Source of the DNA: SURF-32 sp964648365
GTDB lineage: Bacteria; Planctomycetota; Phycisphaerae; UBA1845
Direction: 5' to 3'
DNA length: 24,464 bases
NCBI GenBank assembly: GCA_964648365.1
Contig: CAZYLK010000086.1
Span: 1 to 24,464 of the forward strand
Below, one piece after another: positions 1 to 6,893 of this stretch. Under the pieces are notes generated by a model. It did not search any database and had not been told where the DNA came from. It worked only from the letters and a program-made list of their open reading frames with translations. Each line of letters opens with the position of its first letter. Position 1 is the first letter of the stretch. The position numbers and the translations under genes are program-made.

Positions 1-1397
1 TTGCCCTTGCGGTTGAGTACGCCGTCGGCGGTCTGACCGTCGGACAAGGCGATGTGCCAGGTGTCGCCGTCGACGCCGCCGACGAGCGTGACGGCCAGCT
101 TGCGCTTGTCGCCCGAGCGCGAACACACGGCCTTGCTGATCGCCTCCTTGCCGCGGCACTCGCCGCCGCCGGACAGGTCGGCGAAGACGTAGGCCGCGCC
201 GCGGTTGAGTTCAAAGAAGGGCGCCGAGATCACCGCCCGCCCGGCCGCCATCTGGATCGTCCAGCCGAACAGCAATCGCGGCACCGCGTTTTCCGGGATA
301 AACCGCGTGCGATAGGTCCACGCGTCCCCCGAACGGTCGAAGATATACACGCTGCCCGTGCCCCCGCCGCCTTCGTTCGTATCCAGGTAGGCGCCGACGA
401 GCAGGGTGTCGCCTTCGACGTCGGCGTCGATGCCGAACAGATCGCCGCCCTCGCCGTCGGGCGCGGTCAGGCGGGCCGTCTCGCTCCATGACTTACCGTC
501 GTGCTCAAAGACGTAGGCAGCGCCGGCCTTGTCCCGATTGTCGTAGGTTTCATTGGCGGCGCCGATCACTACCGTCGTGCCGTCGATGTTGACCGTGTTG
601 CCGAACTCGACGGCGGCGGCGGCCTGGGACGCCACCAGTTTTCCCTCTTCGATCCACGCATCATTGACGCGCCGGAACACATAGGCCGCCCCGGCGTCCG
701 CCATACCGTCCACGTCCACCAGGCTCGCGCCGATGATCAGCCCATCGCCGTCGCGGTCACACGAAATGCCGAAGACGTCGCTGCCGGCCCCGTCCGATGC
801 CGTCAGCTTCTGGTCGAACTCCCAATCGTTGCCGTTGCGAAGGTAGGTGTACACCGCCCCGGCCGCGACGTTGCCGTTGACGGTGTGCCCGCGGGCGCCG
901 ATGACGAGTTCATCGCCGTTCAGCGACACGGAACTGCCGAAGCGGTCGTTGCCGTTCGGGTCAGGCGTCGTCAGCTTGCCGGTTTCCTGCCAGGCGCCTT
1001 GCTTGCGCTCGAAGATGTAGACCGCGCCTGCGTCGGTCATGCCGGCGTTTTCTCCCTCGGCGCCGATGGCGATCGTGTCGCCGTCCACGGCAACAGCGAT
1101 GCCGAACCAGCCGTTGGTTTCCAGGTGCGACGGCACCAGCGTCTGGCGCTGCGACCAGGCGCCGTTCTCGTCCCGCTCGAATACGAACGCCCGGCCGGGT
1201 TGCTGGAACCCGGAGTGTGAGCCGAACGGCGCGCCCGAAACGACCGTCTGGCCGTCGGTCGCGACATCCCAACCCATGATGTCGCTGGTGATCCTATTGG
1301 ACGCCACCAGCATCGCCTCCTGCGTCTGCGCCCGCACCGCGGACGACGCGACGCAGCACACAGCGACTAAGACAAGGAAACCTGTATGTCTTGGCAT
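1..1397 (-). CDS. Exported FG-GAP repeat protein (C-terminus cut by window edge)
   Basis: The frame is open from ATG at 1397 to the window edge (about 465 codons). A signal peptide is visible (MPRHTGFLVLVAVCCVASS, cleavage near VRAQ). Six FG-GAP-like blades follow, each with an FG core and an hDGDxhhIGA turn, e.g. FGIAVAVDGDTIAIGA and FGSSVSLNGDELVIGA; this is the pattern of integrin-alpha-type beta-propeller repeats in bacterial secreted proteins. The start is supported by GGGAGG (1410-1405), 7 nt upstream. After the last blade comes a C-terminal module beginning near 167 with two cysteines 11 residues apart (the first codon is at 158-156), ending in GVLNRKGK at the window edge. The same module closes the protein at 13086-13652. 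The role is probably extracellular or surface binding; no catalytic motif is seen. Confidence 0.9.
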   Translation of the reverse strand, partial: MPRHTGFLVLVAVCCVASSAVRAQTQEAMLVASNRITSDIMGWDVATDGQTVVSGAPFGSHSGFQQPGRAFVFERDENGAWSQRQTLVPSHLETNGWFGIAVAVDGDTIAIGAEGENAGMTDAGAVYIFERKQGAWQETGKLTTPDPNGNDRFGSSVSLNGDELVIGARGHTVNGNVAAGAVYTYLRNGNDWEFDQKLTASDGAGSDVFGISCDRDGDGLIIGASLVDVDGMADAGAAYVFRRVNDAWIEEGKLVASQAAAAVEFGNTVNIDGTTVVIGAANETYDNRDKAGAAYVFEHDGKSWSETARLTAPDGEGGDLFGIDADVEGDTLLVGAYLDTNEGGGGTGSVYIFDRSGDAWTYRTRFIPENAVPRLLFGWTIQMAAGRAVISAPFFELNRGAAYVFADLSGGGECRGKEAISKAVCSRSGDKRKLAVTLVGGVDGDTWHIALSDGQTADGVLNRKG

Positions 1398-1416
1398 CTA
1401 CCAACCTCCCGGCTAC

Positions 1417-1435
1417 CGGCGGGCTGAACCCGCCG
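1417..1435. repeat. REP-like palindrome (7-bp stem, CTGAA loop)
   Basis: CGGCGGG and CCCGCCG flank CTGAA. It resembles in size and base composition the palindrome inside the sulfatase gene (2692-2709). It sits 8 nt upstream of the Shine-Dalgarno of the FG-GAP gene, so it could also act as a leader hairpin. Confidence 0.45.
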
Positions 1436-1716
1436 ACCGGCCGAAACCGGCCGTCCCAGCGCCGCAGCGCCCACTCCGCGCGCGGCCGTGAAACCATCCC
1501 CCAACGCGAACCCACTTCGAGCAACATGGGATGAATAAAGACATCGAACGATCCGCCGCCGGCCAGCGAAACGGGTGTCGTCAGCGCGCAGCGCCGGCGC
1601 GTCGCACGGTGCGACGCCGCGCCGAGCCCGGTCGACTCGGCACCCGCCATCTGCATCGCCCTCGCCGGCCTGGAAGCCACGGCCCGGTTGCCGGCCTGCC
1701 GTCGGCCACTGGCACA

Positions 1717-1745
1717 ACTATAGGTGTAGTTGTTGACAAAATCAA
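1717..1745 (-). promoter_or_regulatory. Candidate sigma70 promoter for the FG-GAP gene
   Basis: On the minus strand, TTGATT (1745-1740) and TATAGT (1722-1717) are separated by exactly 17 nt. These match the sigma70 consensus at 4/6 and 5/6 positions. An inverted repeat ACAACTA/TAGTTGT (1714-1720 and 1727-1733) covers the -10 and part of the spacer, as a repressor operator would. This AT-rich patch stands out from the GC-rich surroundings. Confidence 0.55.
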
Positions 1746-1910
1746 GCCAGCCCGACGAAATTTGTGGCCGCGGCGCGCCCGGCGTGCGGTGAGGCCCGAG
1801 CGGCTGGGATGAGGTAACGCGCTGTCGCGGATGGTCGGCGGGCGTGATCGGACGCCAGCGGGTAGGATGGAATACGGCGTGAGTCGATTCGTTGTGCTGG
1901 CTGAGGTTCG

Positions 1911-3668
1911 ATGAGACACGCGATACTTGGAGCAATGGTCTGCGGCGCCGGCGCCCTGCTGGCAGTCGGTTGGCTGGTCGACGCCGGGGACAGCCTCAGC
2001 GAGCGAACCGCGGCCGCGGGCCAACCGATTCAGTACGGCGCGGCTTCGACGACGCAGGAAGCGCAATCCGATGGGACGGGCCGGAAGCAGGAAACCGCGT
2101 CCAGCCACGCTGGCGTAGCCGCCGGCCGCCGACCCCACATCCTCCTGATCACCCTCGACACACTGCGGGCCGATCACCTCGGTTGCTACGGCTACTTCCG
2201 CGACACGTCGCCGCACCTCGACGCCCTCGCCCGGGAGTCCATCGTCTTCGACCGCGCCATCGCGCCGATGGCGACGACGTTCCCGGTTCACCTGTCGATG
2301 ATGACGGGCGTGCTGCCGATCGAGCATGGGTTCACGTCCAACACGCGGCTGATCGACGAGGTGTTTGTGCCGACGGAGGCGCTCCAGACCGTGGCGCAAA
2401 AGCTTGCGCCGCTGGGCTATCGCACGGCCGCGTTCGTCAGCGCCGCCCCCGTGCGGGATTCGACCGGCCTGGGCGCGGGCTTCGACGACTACAACCAGCC
2501 GGCCGTGGACAGTTGGAAGCTCGACGGCATCCGCCGGGCGGAGGACACCAACAAGGCCGTATTCGATTGGATTGGCGCTCATGTGCGACCGGGCGCCGGG
2601 CAAGAACCGACCGACGGCAAGCCAGATAGTGCCGAGCCGAACGGCGCTGAGCCGAACGGCACCGAGCCGCCGCCCTCCGAATCTGCCGAGCCGCGGGCTT
2701 CAGCCCGCGCGACCGCCCCGGACGAATCACGACCCCAACCGCAGGACGAAGCCGCACCGCACGCGCAGGACGCCCCCCCCCTCTTTGTGTGGATCCACTA
2801 TTTCGATCCACACTGGCCCTACGATCCGCCCCCGCCGTTCGACGCGAAGTTCACCACCGACGACCCGCTCAAAGCCTGGCTGGCCGAGCGCCGCATCACC
2901 GAGTCTTTCCCCGACAAGTGGAAAAACCGCACCGCAGCCGACATCCACAACGAGTACGACGGCGAGATCGCCTACCTCGACCACCACCTGGGCGAATTGT
3001 TCTCCCGCTGGCGCAGTGCCGGGCTGTGGGAACAGTCGATCGTCATCGTGGCCGCGGACCACGGCGAAGGACTCGGCCAGCACGACTGGCCGGCGCATGG
3101 TCGCATCTTCGGTGAACAGATCCACGTGCCGCTGATCGTACGCGTTCCATGGAACGAGCCACGCCAGCCGTCGCGGATCGACAGCATCCTCTCACTGGCG
3201 GACGTGTTTCCGACGGTGTTCGAACTGTGCGGCCCGCCGCTTGATCGGCTGCTGGCGTCGCAGGCGACGGCGACCAGCGTCTTCGCTCCGCGTGACTTTC
3301 CGCACATGGCCTTCAGCCAGCGCAGCGACAAGGATGACGACTGGGAGCCGGGCGAGAAGTTTGCGCTCACGATGGACGGCTGGCGCTACTACCACCTGAC
3401 CGAAGGCGCGGATGAACTGTACAACCTGTCAACCGACCCGCACGAGTTGCGAAATGTCATCGCCGAAGAGCCTGACATGGCTCGCCTGATGAAGCAGCGC
3501 ATCGTGGAACGGATCGCCGCAAGTCGCAGCCTGGGCCGGCGCATCGCGGCGGAGCGGGAGAAACTCACTCGACCGGCCCCCGATCCAGGCATGAAGGGCG
3601 CGCTGAGCGGCCTCGGCTACACAGAAGCCGACGAGGATGACCCGCCCCCCAACGACAACCGGCCTTAA
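1911..3668 (+). CDS. Sulfatase-fold hydrolase with Thr at the nucleophile position
   Basis: 585 residues of the alkaline-phosphatase/sulfatase superfamily. An N-terminal hydrophobic stretch (residues 5-24) should export or anchor it. The first metal site is in LDTLRADHLGCYG (D83, D88). The nucleophile block reads MATTFPVHLSMMTG: the C/S-x-P-x-R formylglycine motif is replaced by T-F-P-V-H, making T123 the likely nucleophile with H127 after it. The second metal site is DHGEGLGQH (from D383). The C-terminal GLGYTEADED resembles the end of planctomycete and acidobacterial sulfatase-like proteins. Residues about 228-289 are a Pro/Glu/Ala-rich insertion just before the conserved FVWIHYFDPHWPYDPP block. 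The start has GAGG 4 nt upstream. The substrate cannot be told: sulfate ester, phosphodiester or phosphonate ester are all possible. The next gene follows after 38 nt, perhaps as an operon. Confidence 0.88.
   Translation: MRHAILGAMVCGAGALLAVGWLVDAGDSLSERTAAAGQPIQYGAASTTQEAQSDGTGRKQETASSHAGVAAGRRPHILLITLDTLRADHLGCYGYFRDTSPHLDALARESIVFDRAIAPMATTFPVHLSMMTGVLPIEHGFTSNTRLIDEVFVPTEALQTVAQKLAPLGYRTAAFVSAAPVRDSTGLGAGFDDYNQPAVDSWKLDGIRRAEDTNKAVFDWIGAHVRPGAGQEPTDGKPDSAEPNGAEPNGTEPPPSESAEPRASARATAPDESRPQPQDEAAPHAQDAPPLFVWIHYFDPHWPYDPPPPFDAKFTTDDPLKAWLAERRITESFPDKWKNRTAADIHNEYDGEIAYLDHHLGELFSRWRSAGLWEQSIVIVAADHGEGLGQHDWPAHGRIFGEQIHVPLIVRVPWNEPRQPSRIDSILSLADVFPTVFELCGPPLDRLLASQATATSVFAPRDFPHMAFSQRSDKDDDWEPGEKFALTMDGWRYYHLTEGADELYNLSTDPHELRNVIAEEPDMARLMKQRIVERIAASRSLGRRIAAEREKLTRPAPDPGMKGALSGLGYTEADEDDPPPNDNRP
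2631..2675 (+). repeat. 15-bp tandem repeat in the sulfatase linker
   Basis: Two near-identical units (GCCGAGCCGAACGGC, then GCTGAGCCGAACGGC) and a degenerate third encode AEPNG-AEPNG-TEPPP. They lie in the low-complexity insertion that interrupts the catalytic domain, consistent with growth by slippage. Confidence 0.75.
2692..2709. repeat. REP-like palindrome inside the sulfatase reading frame
   Basis: CGCGGGCT and AGCCCGCG form a perfect 8-bp inverted repeat around TC. It lies in frame within the disordered linker, encoding part of EPRASARA. The sequence type looks like the short GC-rich palindromes common between genes of many bacteria, but here it is inside a coding sequence. Confidence 0.6.
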
Positions 3669-3706
3669 GCTACGGGCCCGGAAGGCACGGATCATCGGGA
3701 AGACCC

Positions 3707-5008
3707 ATGAGCAACGACTGCACGTACTCTTCACCATCGTTCCATAGCTCCGCGCGGCCCCATACCGCGCCAACGCAGGCAGGCCCCGGACGAAGCAGGA
3801 TCAGCCTGGCCATCGCCGCGATCGCGCTGACGGCCTCCTGCAACAACGTCCCCGGACCGATCGTCTACCTGGGTGGCGGCGATTACCAGACCTCGCCGAG
3901 CGGACGCGCGGTTGCGCTGGTCGACGCGCGGTTCTATCACGCCATCGTAAACGCGCCGCCGCTGGCATCTCCGTCGCTGGACGCTGTGCTTACGGAAGTT
4001 GCGGCACACCTGGACTATCGCCCGGAAGCGACCGTGTTCGTGCTGGACTACGAATACGACGCGATAGCGCATGCGCGATTGATGCAGGAGCGCGGGTTTC
4101 TGGCCTGGTCTGAGGATCTGGAGCGCCTCACCGACGAGGAACTATTCGATTACGGCCAGGCCGACGTCGAGGTCTCCGCGATCCTGCGGAATCGGCCGTC
4201 GCCGCCCGCCGCGGCGTTCAACCGGCGTTATGCGCCGGTTGACTCAGGGACCGGCGCCCTCAAAGATCGAGCGTGCTTCGGCTGCGCCGAGATCGGCCGC
4301 GGCCACGTCTTCCTGCCCACGAAAGAGGATCTTGTCGCCGGCCGGTTCCTGCATGAGTTCGCTCACTTCTGGGCCGCCCACCTGCGCGGCCCCGCCGCAA
4401 TCGAGACGCAGGTCGGCCACTTTGGTGGGCACTGGGGCTACACGTCGGTCTATGGGCTGCTGGGAGGTTGGAATCCCGCGTCGTTTGTCGAGGTGGGCGG
4501 CGGCACGTACCGGGCAGAACTGTACGCGAGCGGGCTGGCTCAAAACTTCATGCCCTACGCGACGCTGGAACTCTACCTTATGGGGCTTGCGCCGCCGGAT
4601 GAGGTTCCGGACGTGAGCGTGGCGATCAACCCGAAGCGCGTCGCGAAGCTTGCCGGGGGTCTGACCGAGTTCACGGCGGACCGGATCGAGCGCGTGACGA
4701 TCGAAGACATCATCGCAGCCAACGGGCCACGCCTGCCTGCCTACCCCGGGGCACCCTCGACCTTCGATATCCTGATCGTCGTGCTGACCGACCACGAGTT
4801 GACGGAGAAGGAGTGGGATTTTTACGAAAGAGCGGCCGACTTCCTGGAGGCCGAGGCCGACATCGACCTGCGCGACGCCTTCCCGATAGACGATTATCCC
4901 GCGCACCACGACTGGTGGGACTTCGCAACCGGCATAGGAATGGTCCGGTACATCAACTTCAACACCTCGACGCTGGGTCGCGGCACGATGCGGTTTCGAT
5001 CGCACTAG
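3707..5008 (+). CDS. Putative zincin metallopeptidase lipoprotein
   Basis: 433 residues; I do not recognise a named family with certainty. After a 30-residue n-region comes a hydrophobic stretch ending in a slightly atypical lipobox (LTASC, C45), so the mature protein is probably lipid-anchored outside the inner membrane. HEFAH (H216, E217, H220) fits the HExxH zinc-binding and catalytic motif of gluzincins and metzincins. Downstream is a His/Gly/aromatic-rich segment (GHFGGHWGYTSVYG) and a conserved-looking stretch, YATLELYLMGLAPPDEVPD. A Cys pair (C190, C193) precedes the motif. The third zinc ligand is not obvious. The ATG has only a weak GGAA upstream; no better in-frame start was found. 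It is 38 nt downstream of the sulfatase. Peptidase activity is inferred from the motif alone. Confidence 0.75.
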   Translation: MSNDCTYSSPSFHSSARPHTAPTQAGPGRSRISLAIAAIALTASCNNVPGPIVYLGGGDYQTSPSGRAVALVDARFYHAIVNAPPLASPSLDAVLTEVAAHLDYRPEATVFVLDYEYDAIAHARLMQERGFLAWSEDLERLTDEELFDYGQADVEVSAILRNRPSPPAAAFNRRYAPVDSGTGALKDRACFGCAEIGRGHVFLPTKEDLVAGRFLHEFAHFWAAHLRGPAAIETQVGHFGGHWGYTSVYGLLGGWNPASFVEVGGGTYRAELYASGLAQNFMPYATLELYLMGLAPPDEVPDVSVAINPKRVAKLAGGLTEFTADRIERVTIEDIIAANGPRLPAYPGAPSTFDILIVVLTDHELTEKEWDFYERAADFLEAEADIDLRDAFPIDDYPAHHDWWDFATGIGMVRYINFNTSTLGRGTMRFRSH

Positions 5009-5013
5009 CGATC

Positions 5014-5055
5014 GGCCGGACCGGAGCGCCGACATCCGCATCGCGGGGTCCGGCC
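5014..5055. terminator. Stem-loop after the zincin gene (no U-tract)
   Basis: GGCCGGACC (5014-5022) and GGTCCGGCC (5047-5055) form a perfect 9-bp stem around a 24-nt loop, beginning 6 nt after the stop codon. No T-run follows, so it is terminator-like by position only. Confidence 0.45.
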
Positions 5056-5131
5056 ACGATTCGGCTGATTCGCGACGAACGCCGCCTCCAGTGCCGCGTT
5101 GCAAGGTCCGATATTGAGAGTGATCGGCGGC

Positions 5132-5159
5132 TTGCGTGTTCGAGCGGGGCCGATACCAT
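5132..5159 (+). promoter_or_regulatory. Weak candidate promoter for metK
   Basis: TTGCGT (5132-5137) and TACCAT (5154-5159) are 16 nt apart, matching the sigma70 consensus at 3/6 and 4/6. They lie about 110 nt before the metK start. The 5009-5269 gap shows nothing resembling a SAM riboswitch core. Confidence 0.25.
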
Positions 5160-5269
5160 GGCCGGAGCCTGCGGGGCCCCGTCGCGATCCGGACATCAAG
5201 AAGCCCCGTCTACTGGAAATGGACTAGAACCGGATCGGGCAGCGTCGCGCGTCCAAGGAGGCGTCGCGG

Positions 5270-6541
5270 TTGCCCCCCCAGATTACCGAAAGGCGTATTG
5301 ACATGGATATAGCAGAAGGCAGTCAGCTCTTTACGTCGGAATCGGTATCCATGGGTCACCCCGACAAGGTGGCAGACCAGATCTCCGACGCGGTGCTGGA
5401 CAGCCTGCTGGAACACGATCCGAACGCCCGCGTCGCGTGTGAAACGCTCGTAACCACCGGCCTGGTGGTGCTGGCGGGCGAGGTGACGGTCCACAATGAG
5501 CCTGCCGCACGGGCGCTGGAGGCCTGCGAGCAGACCGCACGCAACATGATCCGCGACATCGGCTACGACGACCCGGCCATCGGCTTCGACTACCGAAGCT
5601 GCGCGGTGCTGCGCGCCTTGCACAGCCAGTCCGCCGACATCAGCCAGGGCGTCACCGAAGGCCAGGGCCTCCACCAGGAGCAGGGCGCCGGCGACCAGGG
5701 CCTGATGTTCGGCTACGCCTGCAACGAGACGCAGACGCTCATGCCGCTACCGATCCACCTGTCCCACCGGATTGTCGAGCGGCTGGCCGAACTGCGTCAA
5801 AATGGGAAACTTTCGTGGCTTAGACCGGATGCGAAGTCGCAGGTAACGATCCGTTACGACGACGGCGCCCCGGCCGCGGTACACACGGTCGTCGTCTCGA
5901 CCCAGCACACGGAAGACGCCTTCGACTCCCGCAAGGGGCACCTGAAGGACGACGCCCGGCAGCAGGTCATCGACTTGGCGATCCGCCCGGTGATCGAGGC
6001 GGAACGGGGGGATCTCTGGTCGGACGACATCATTTTCCACATCAATCCGACCGGCCGGTTCGTCATCGGCGGGCCTCACGGCGACGCTGGGCTGACCGGA
6101 CGCAAGATTATCGTGGACACCTACGGGGGGATGGGGCGGCACGGAGGGGGGGCGTTTTCGGGCAAGGATCCGACCAAGGTGGACCGGTCGGCCTGCTACA
6201 TGGCCCGTCACCTGGCGAAAAACATCGTGGCGGCCGGGCTGGCGACCCGCTGCGAAGTGCAACTGGCCTACGCCATCGGCGTCGCCGAGCCGGTCAGCGT
6301 CTGGGTAGACCACTTCGAAACGGGGCAGATTTCGCGCTCGGCGCTGGTTTCCGCAATTCGCGAAGTTTTTTCATTGACGCCGAGGGGGATCATCGAGTAT
6401 CTTGATCTTCGACGTCCGAAATACGTGGCGACGGCCCGCCACGGACATTTCGGTCGCGAGGGGGAAGGGTTCACGTGGGAGTCGACGCACCGCGCGGCTG
6501 ACTTGCTCAGCGCGGTGGGTTCGGCGACCGTCGAGGCCTGA
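5270..6541 (+). CDS. metK: S-adenosylmethionine synthetase
   Basis: Makes S-adenosylmethionine from methionine and ATP in the cytoplasm. Family signatures are clear: LFTSESVSMGHPDKVADQIS near the N-terminus (His of GHPDK at the ATP site), DQGLMFGYACNET in the middle, and the glycine-rich GGPHGDAGLTGRKIIVDTYG with GGAFSGKDPTKVDRSA. With the TTG start the protein is 423 residues, somewhat longer than many bacterial MetK proteins. TTG at 5270 is chosen because a perfect AAGGAGG (5255-5261) lies 8 nt upstream. The in-frame ATG at 5303, with GAAAGG 9 nt upstream, gives a more conventional N-terminus (MDIAEGSQLFTSES) and cannot be excluded. It appears to be transcribed alone: inverted repeats lie on both sides. 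Confidence 0.97.
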   Translation: MPPQITERRIDMDIAEGSQLFTSESVSMGHPDKVADQISDAVLDSLLEHDPNARVACETLVTTGLVVLAGEVTVHNEPAARALEACEQTARNMIRDIGYDDPAIGFDYRSCAVLRALHSQSADISQGVTEGQGLHQEQGAGDQGLMFGYACNETQTLMPLPIHLSHRIVERLAELRQNGKLSWLRPDAKSQVTIRYDDGAPAAVHTVVVSTQHTEDAFDSRKGHLKDDARQQVIDLAIRPVIEAERGDLWSDDIIFHINPTGRFVIGGPHGDAGLTGRKIIVDTYGGMGRHGGGAFSGKDPTKVDRSACYMARHLAKNIVAAGLATRCEVQLAYAIGVAEPVSVWVDHFETGQISRSALVSAIREVFSLTPRGIIEYLDLRRPKYVATARHGHFGREGEGFTWESTHRAADLLSAVGSATVEA

Positions 6542-6690
6542 TGACCGGTTGCAAGTCCTCGGGCCATTCGCGTCCAGGTTGCTCTGATTTCGGCGGTTGC
6601 GATGATGCTCGCGGCTGCGTCGAGACGATGATGGCATTGATCCGCCCGCGTGGCGGCCGGCGCGCCAGCGCCTGAATACAGCTCACTCAC

Positions 6691-6711
6691 CGTCCAATCC
6701 CCCATTGGACG
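6691..6711. other. Stem-loop just upstream of the metK terminator
   Basis: CGTCCAAT and ATTGGACG form a perfect 8-bp stem around five C residues, 10 nt before the terminator hairpin. The rest of the 6542-6893 gap shows no gene. A TAGAAT at 6808-6813 looks like a -10 box but has no matching -35. Confidence 0.55.
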
Positions 6712-6721
6712 GATTCCCCAA

Positions 6722-6753
6722 GGCCCGGTCCACCCCACCGGGCCGCTTTTTTT
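6722..6753 (+). terminator. Intrinsic terminator downstream of metK
   Basis: GGCCCGGT (6722-6729) and ACCGGGCC (6737-6744) form a perfect 8-bp GC-rich stem with a 7-nt loop. GC and seven T residues (6747-6753) follow. This is a textbook Rho-independent terminator in the plus direction, separating metK from the efflux genes. Confidence 0.92.
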
Positions 6754-6893
6754 GCGCGAGGAACACCCTTTGCCGGTCGGCCTGTCGTCAGCGGCCGCAG
6801 CGGAATCTAGAATGTCGTCGTCCGCTGAAGGTCAGGCGCGTTCCGTGGCGCCGCCGCCGCGCAGAATCGCGCCAGTGAGGTCCGGCCAGCGCC

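Larger units (their letters stand above)
1398..1910. other. Intergenic region: long structured leader of the FG-GAP gene
   Basis: No convincing gene lies here. Reading frames that cross it on either strand have Arg/Ala/Pro-rich low-quality translations. If the minus-strand promoter at 1745-1717 is used, about 310 nt of leader precede the FG-GAP start. That leader holds a 9-bp inverted repeat with one central base (1599-1617, GCGTCGCAC/GTGCGACGC), a GGCC hairpin (1439-1452) and a REP-like hairpin (1417-1435). On the plus side only a weak -10-like TAGGAT (1863-1868) precedes the sulfatase start, without a good -35. Confidence 0.5.

Noticed and set aside
501..1220. Plus-strand frame of 239 codons
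   Set aside because: Antisense to the FG-GAP repeats, whose blades give a clear reason for the periodic pattern.
1294..1935. Minus-strand frame of 213 codons upstream of and overlapping the FG-GAP start
   Set aside because: It covers the promoter and leader, has low-complexity Arg/Pro/Ala content, and its end runs into the FG-GAP gene in another frame.
1581..2603. Minus-strand frame of 340 codons
   Set aside because: It is mainly the complement of the sulfatase N-terminal half; no motif supports it.
5009..5269. Possible SAM riboswitch before metK
   Set aside because: I could not find the conserved core or the expected helix set of SAM-I or other SAM-binding classes; only a 9-bp stem near the upstream stop codon is present.
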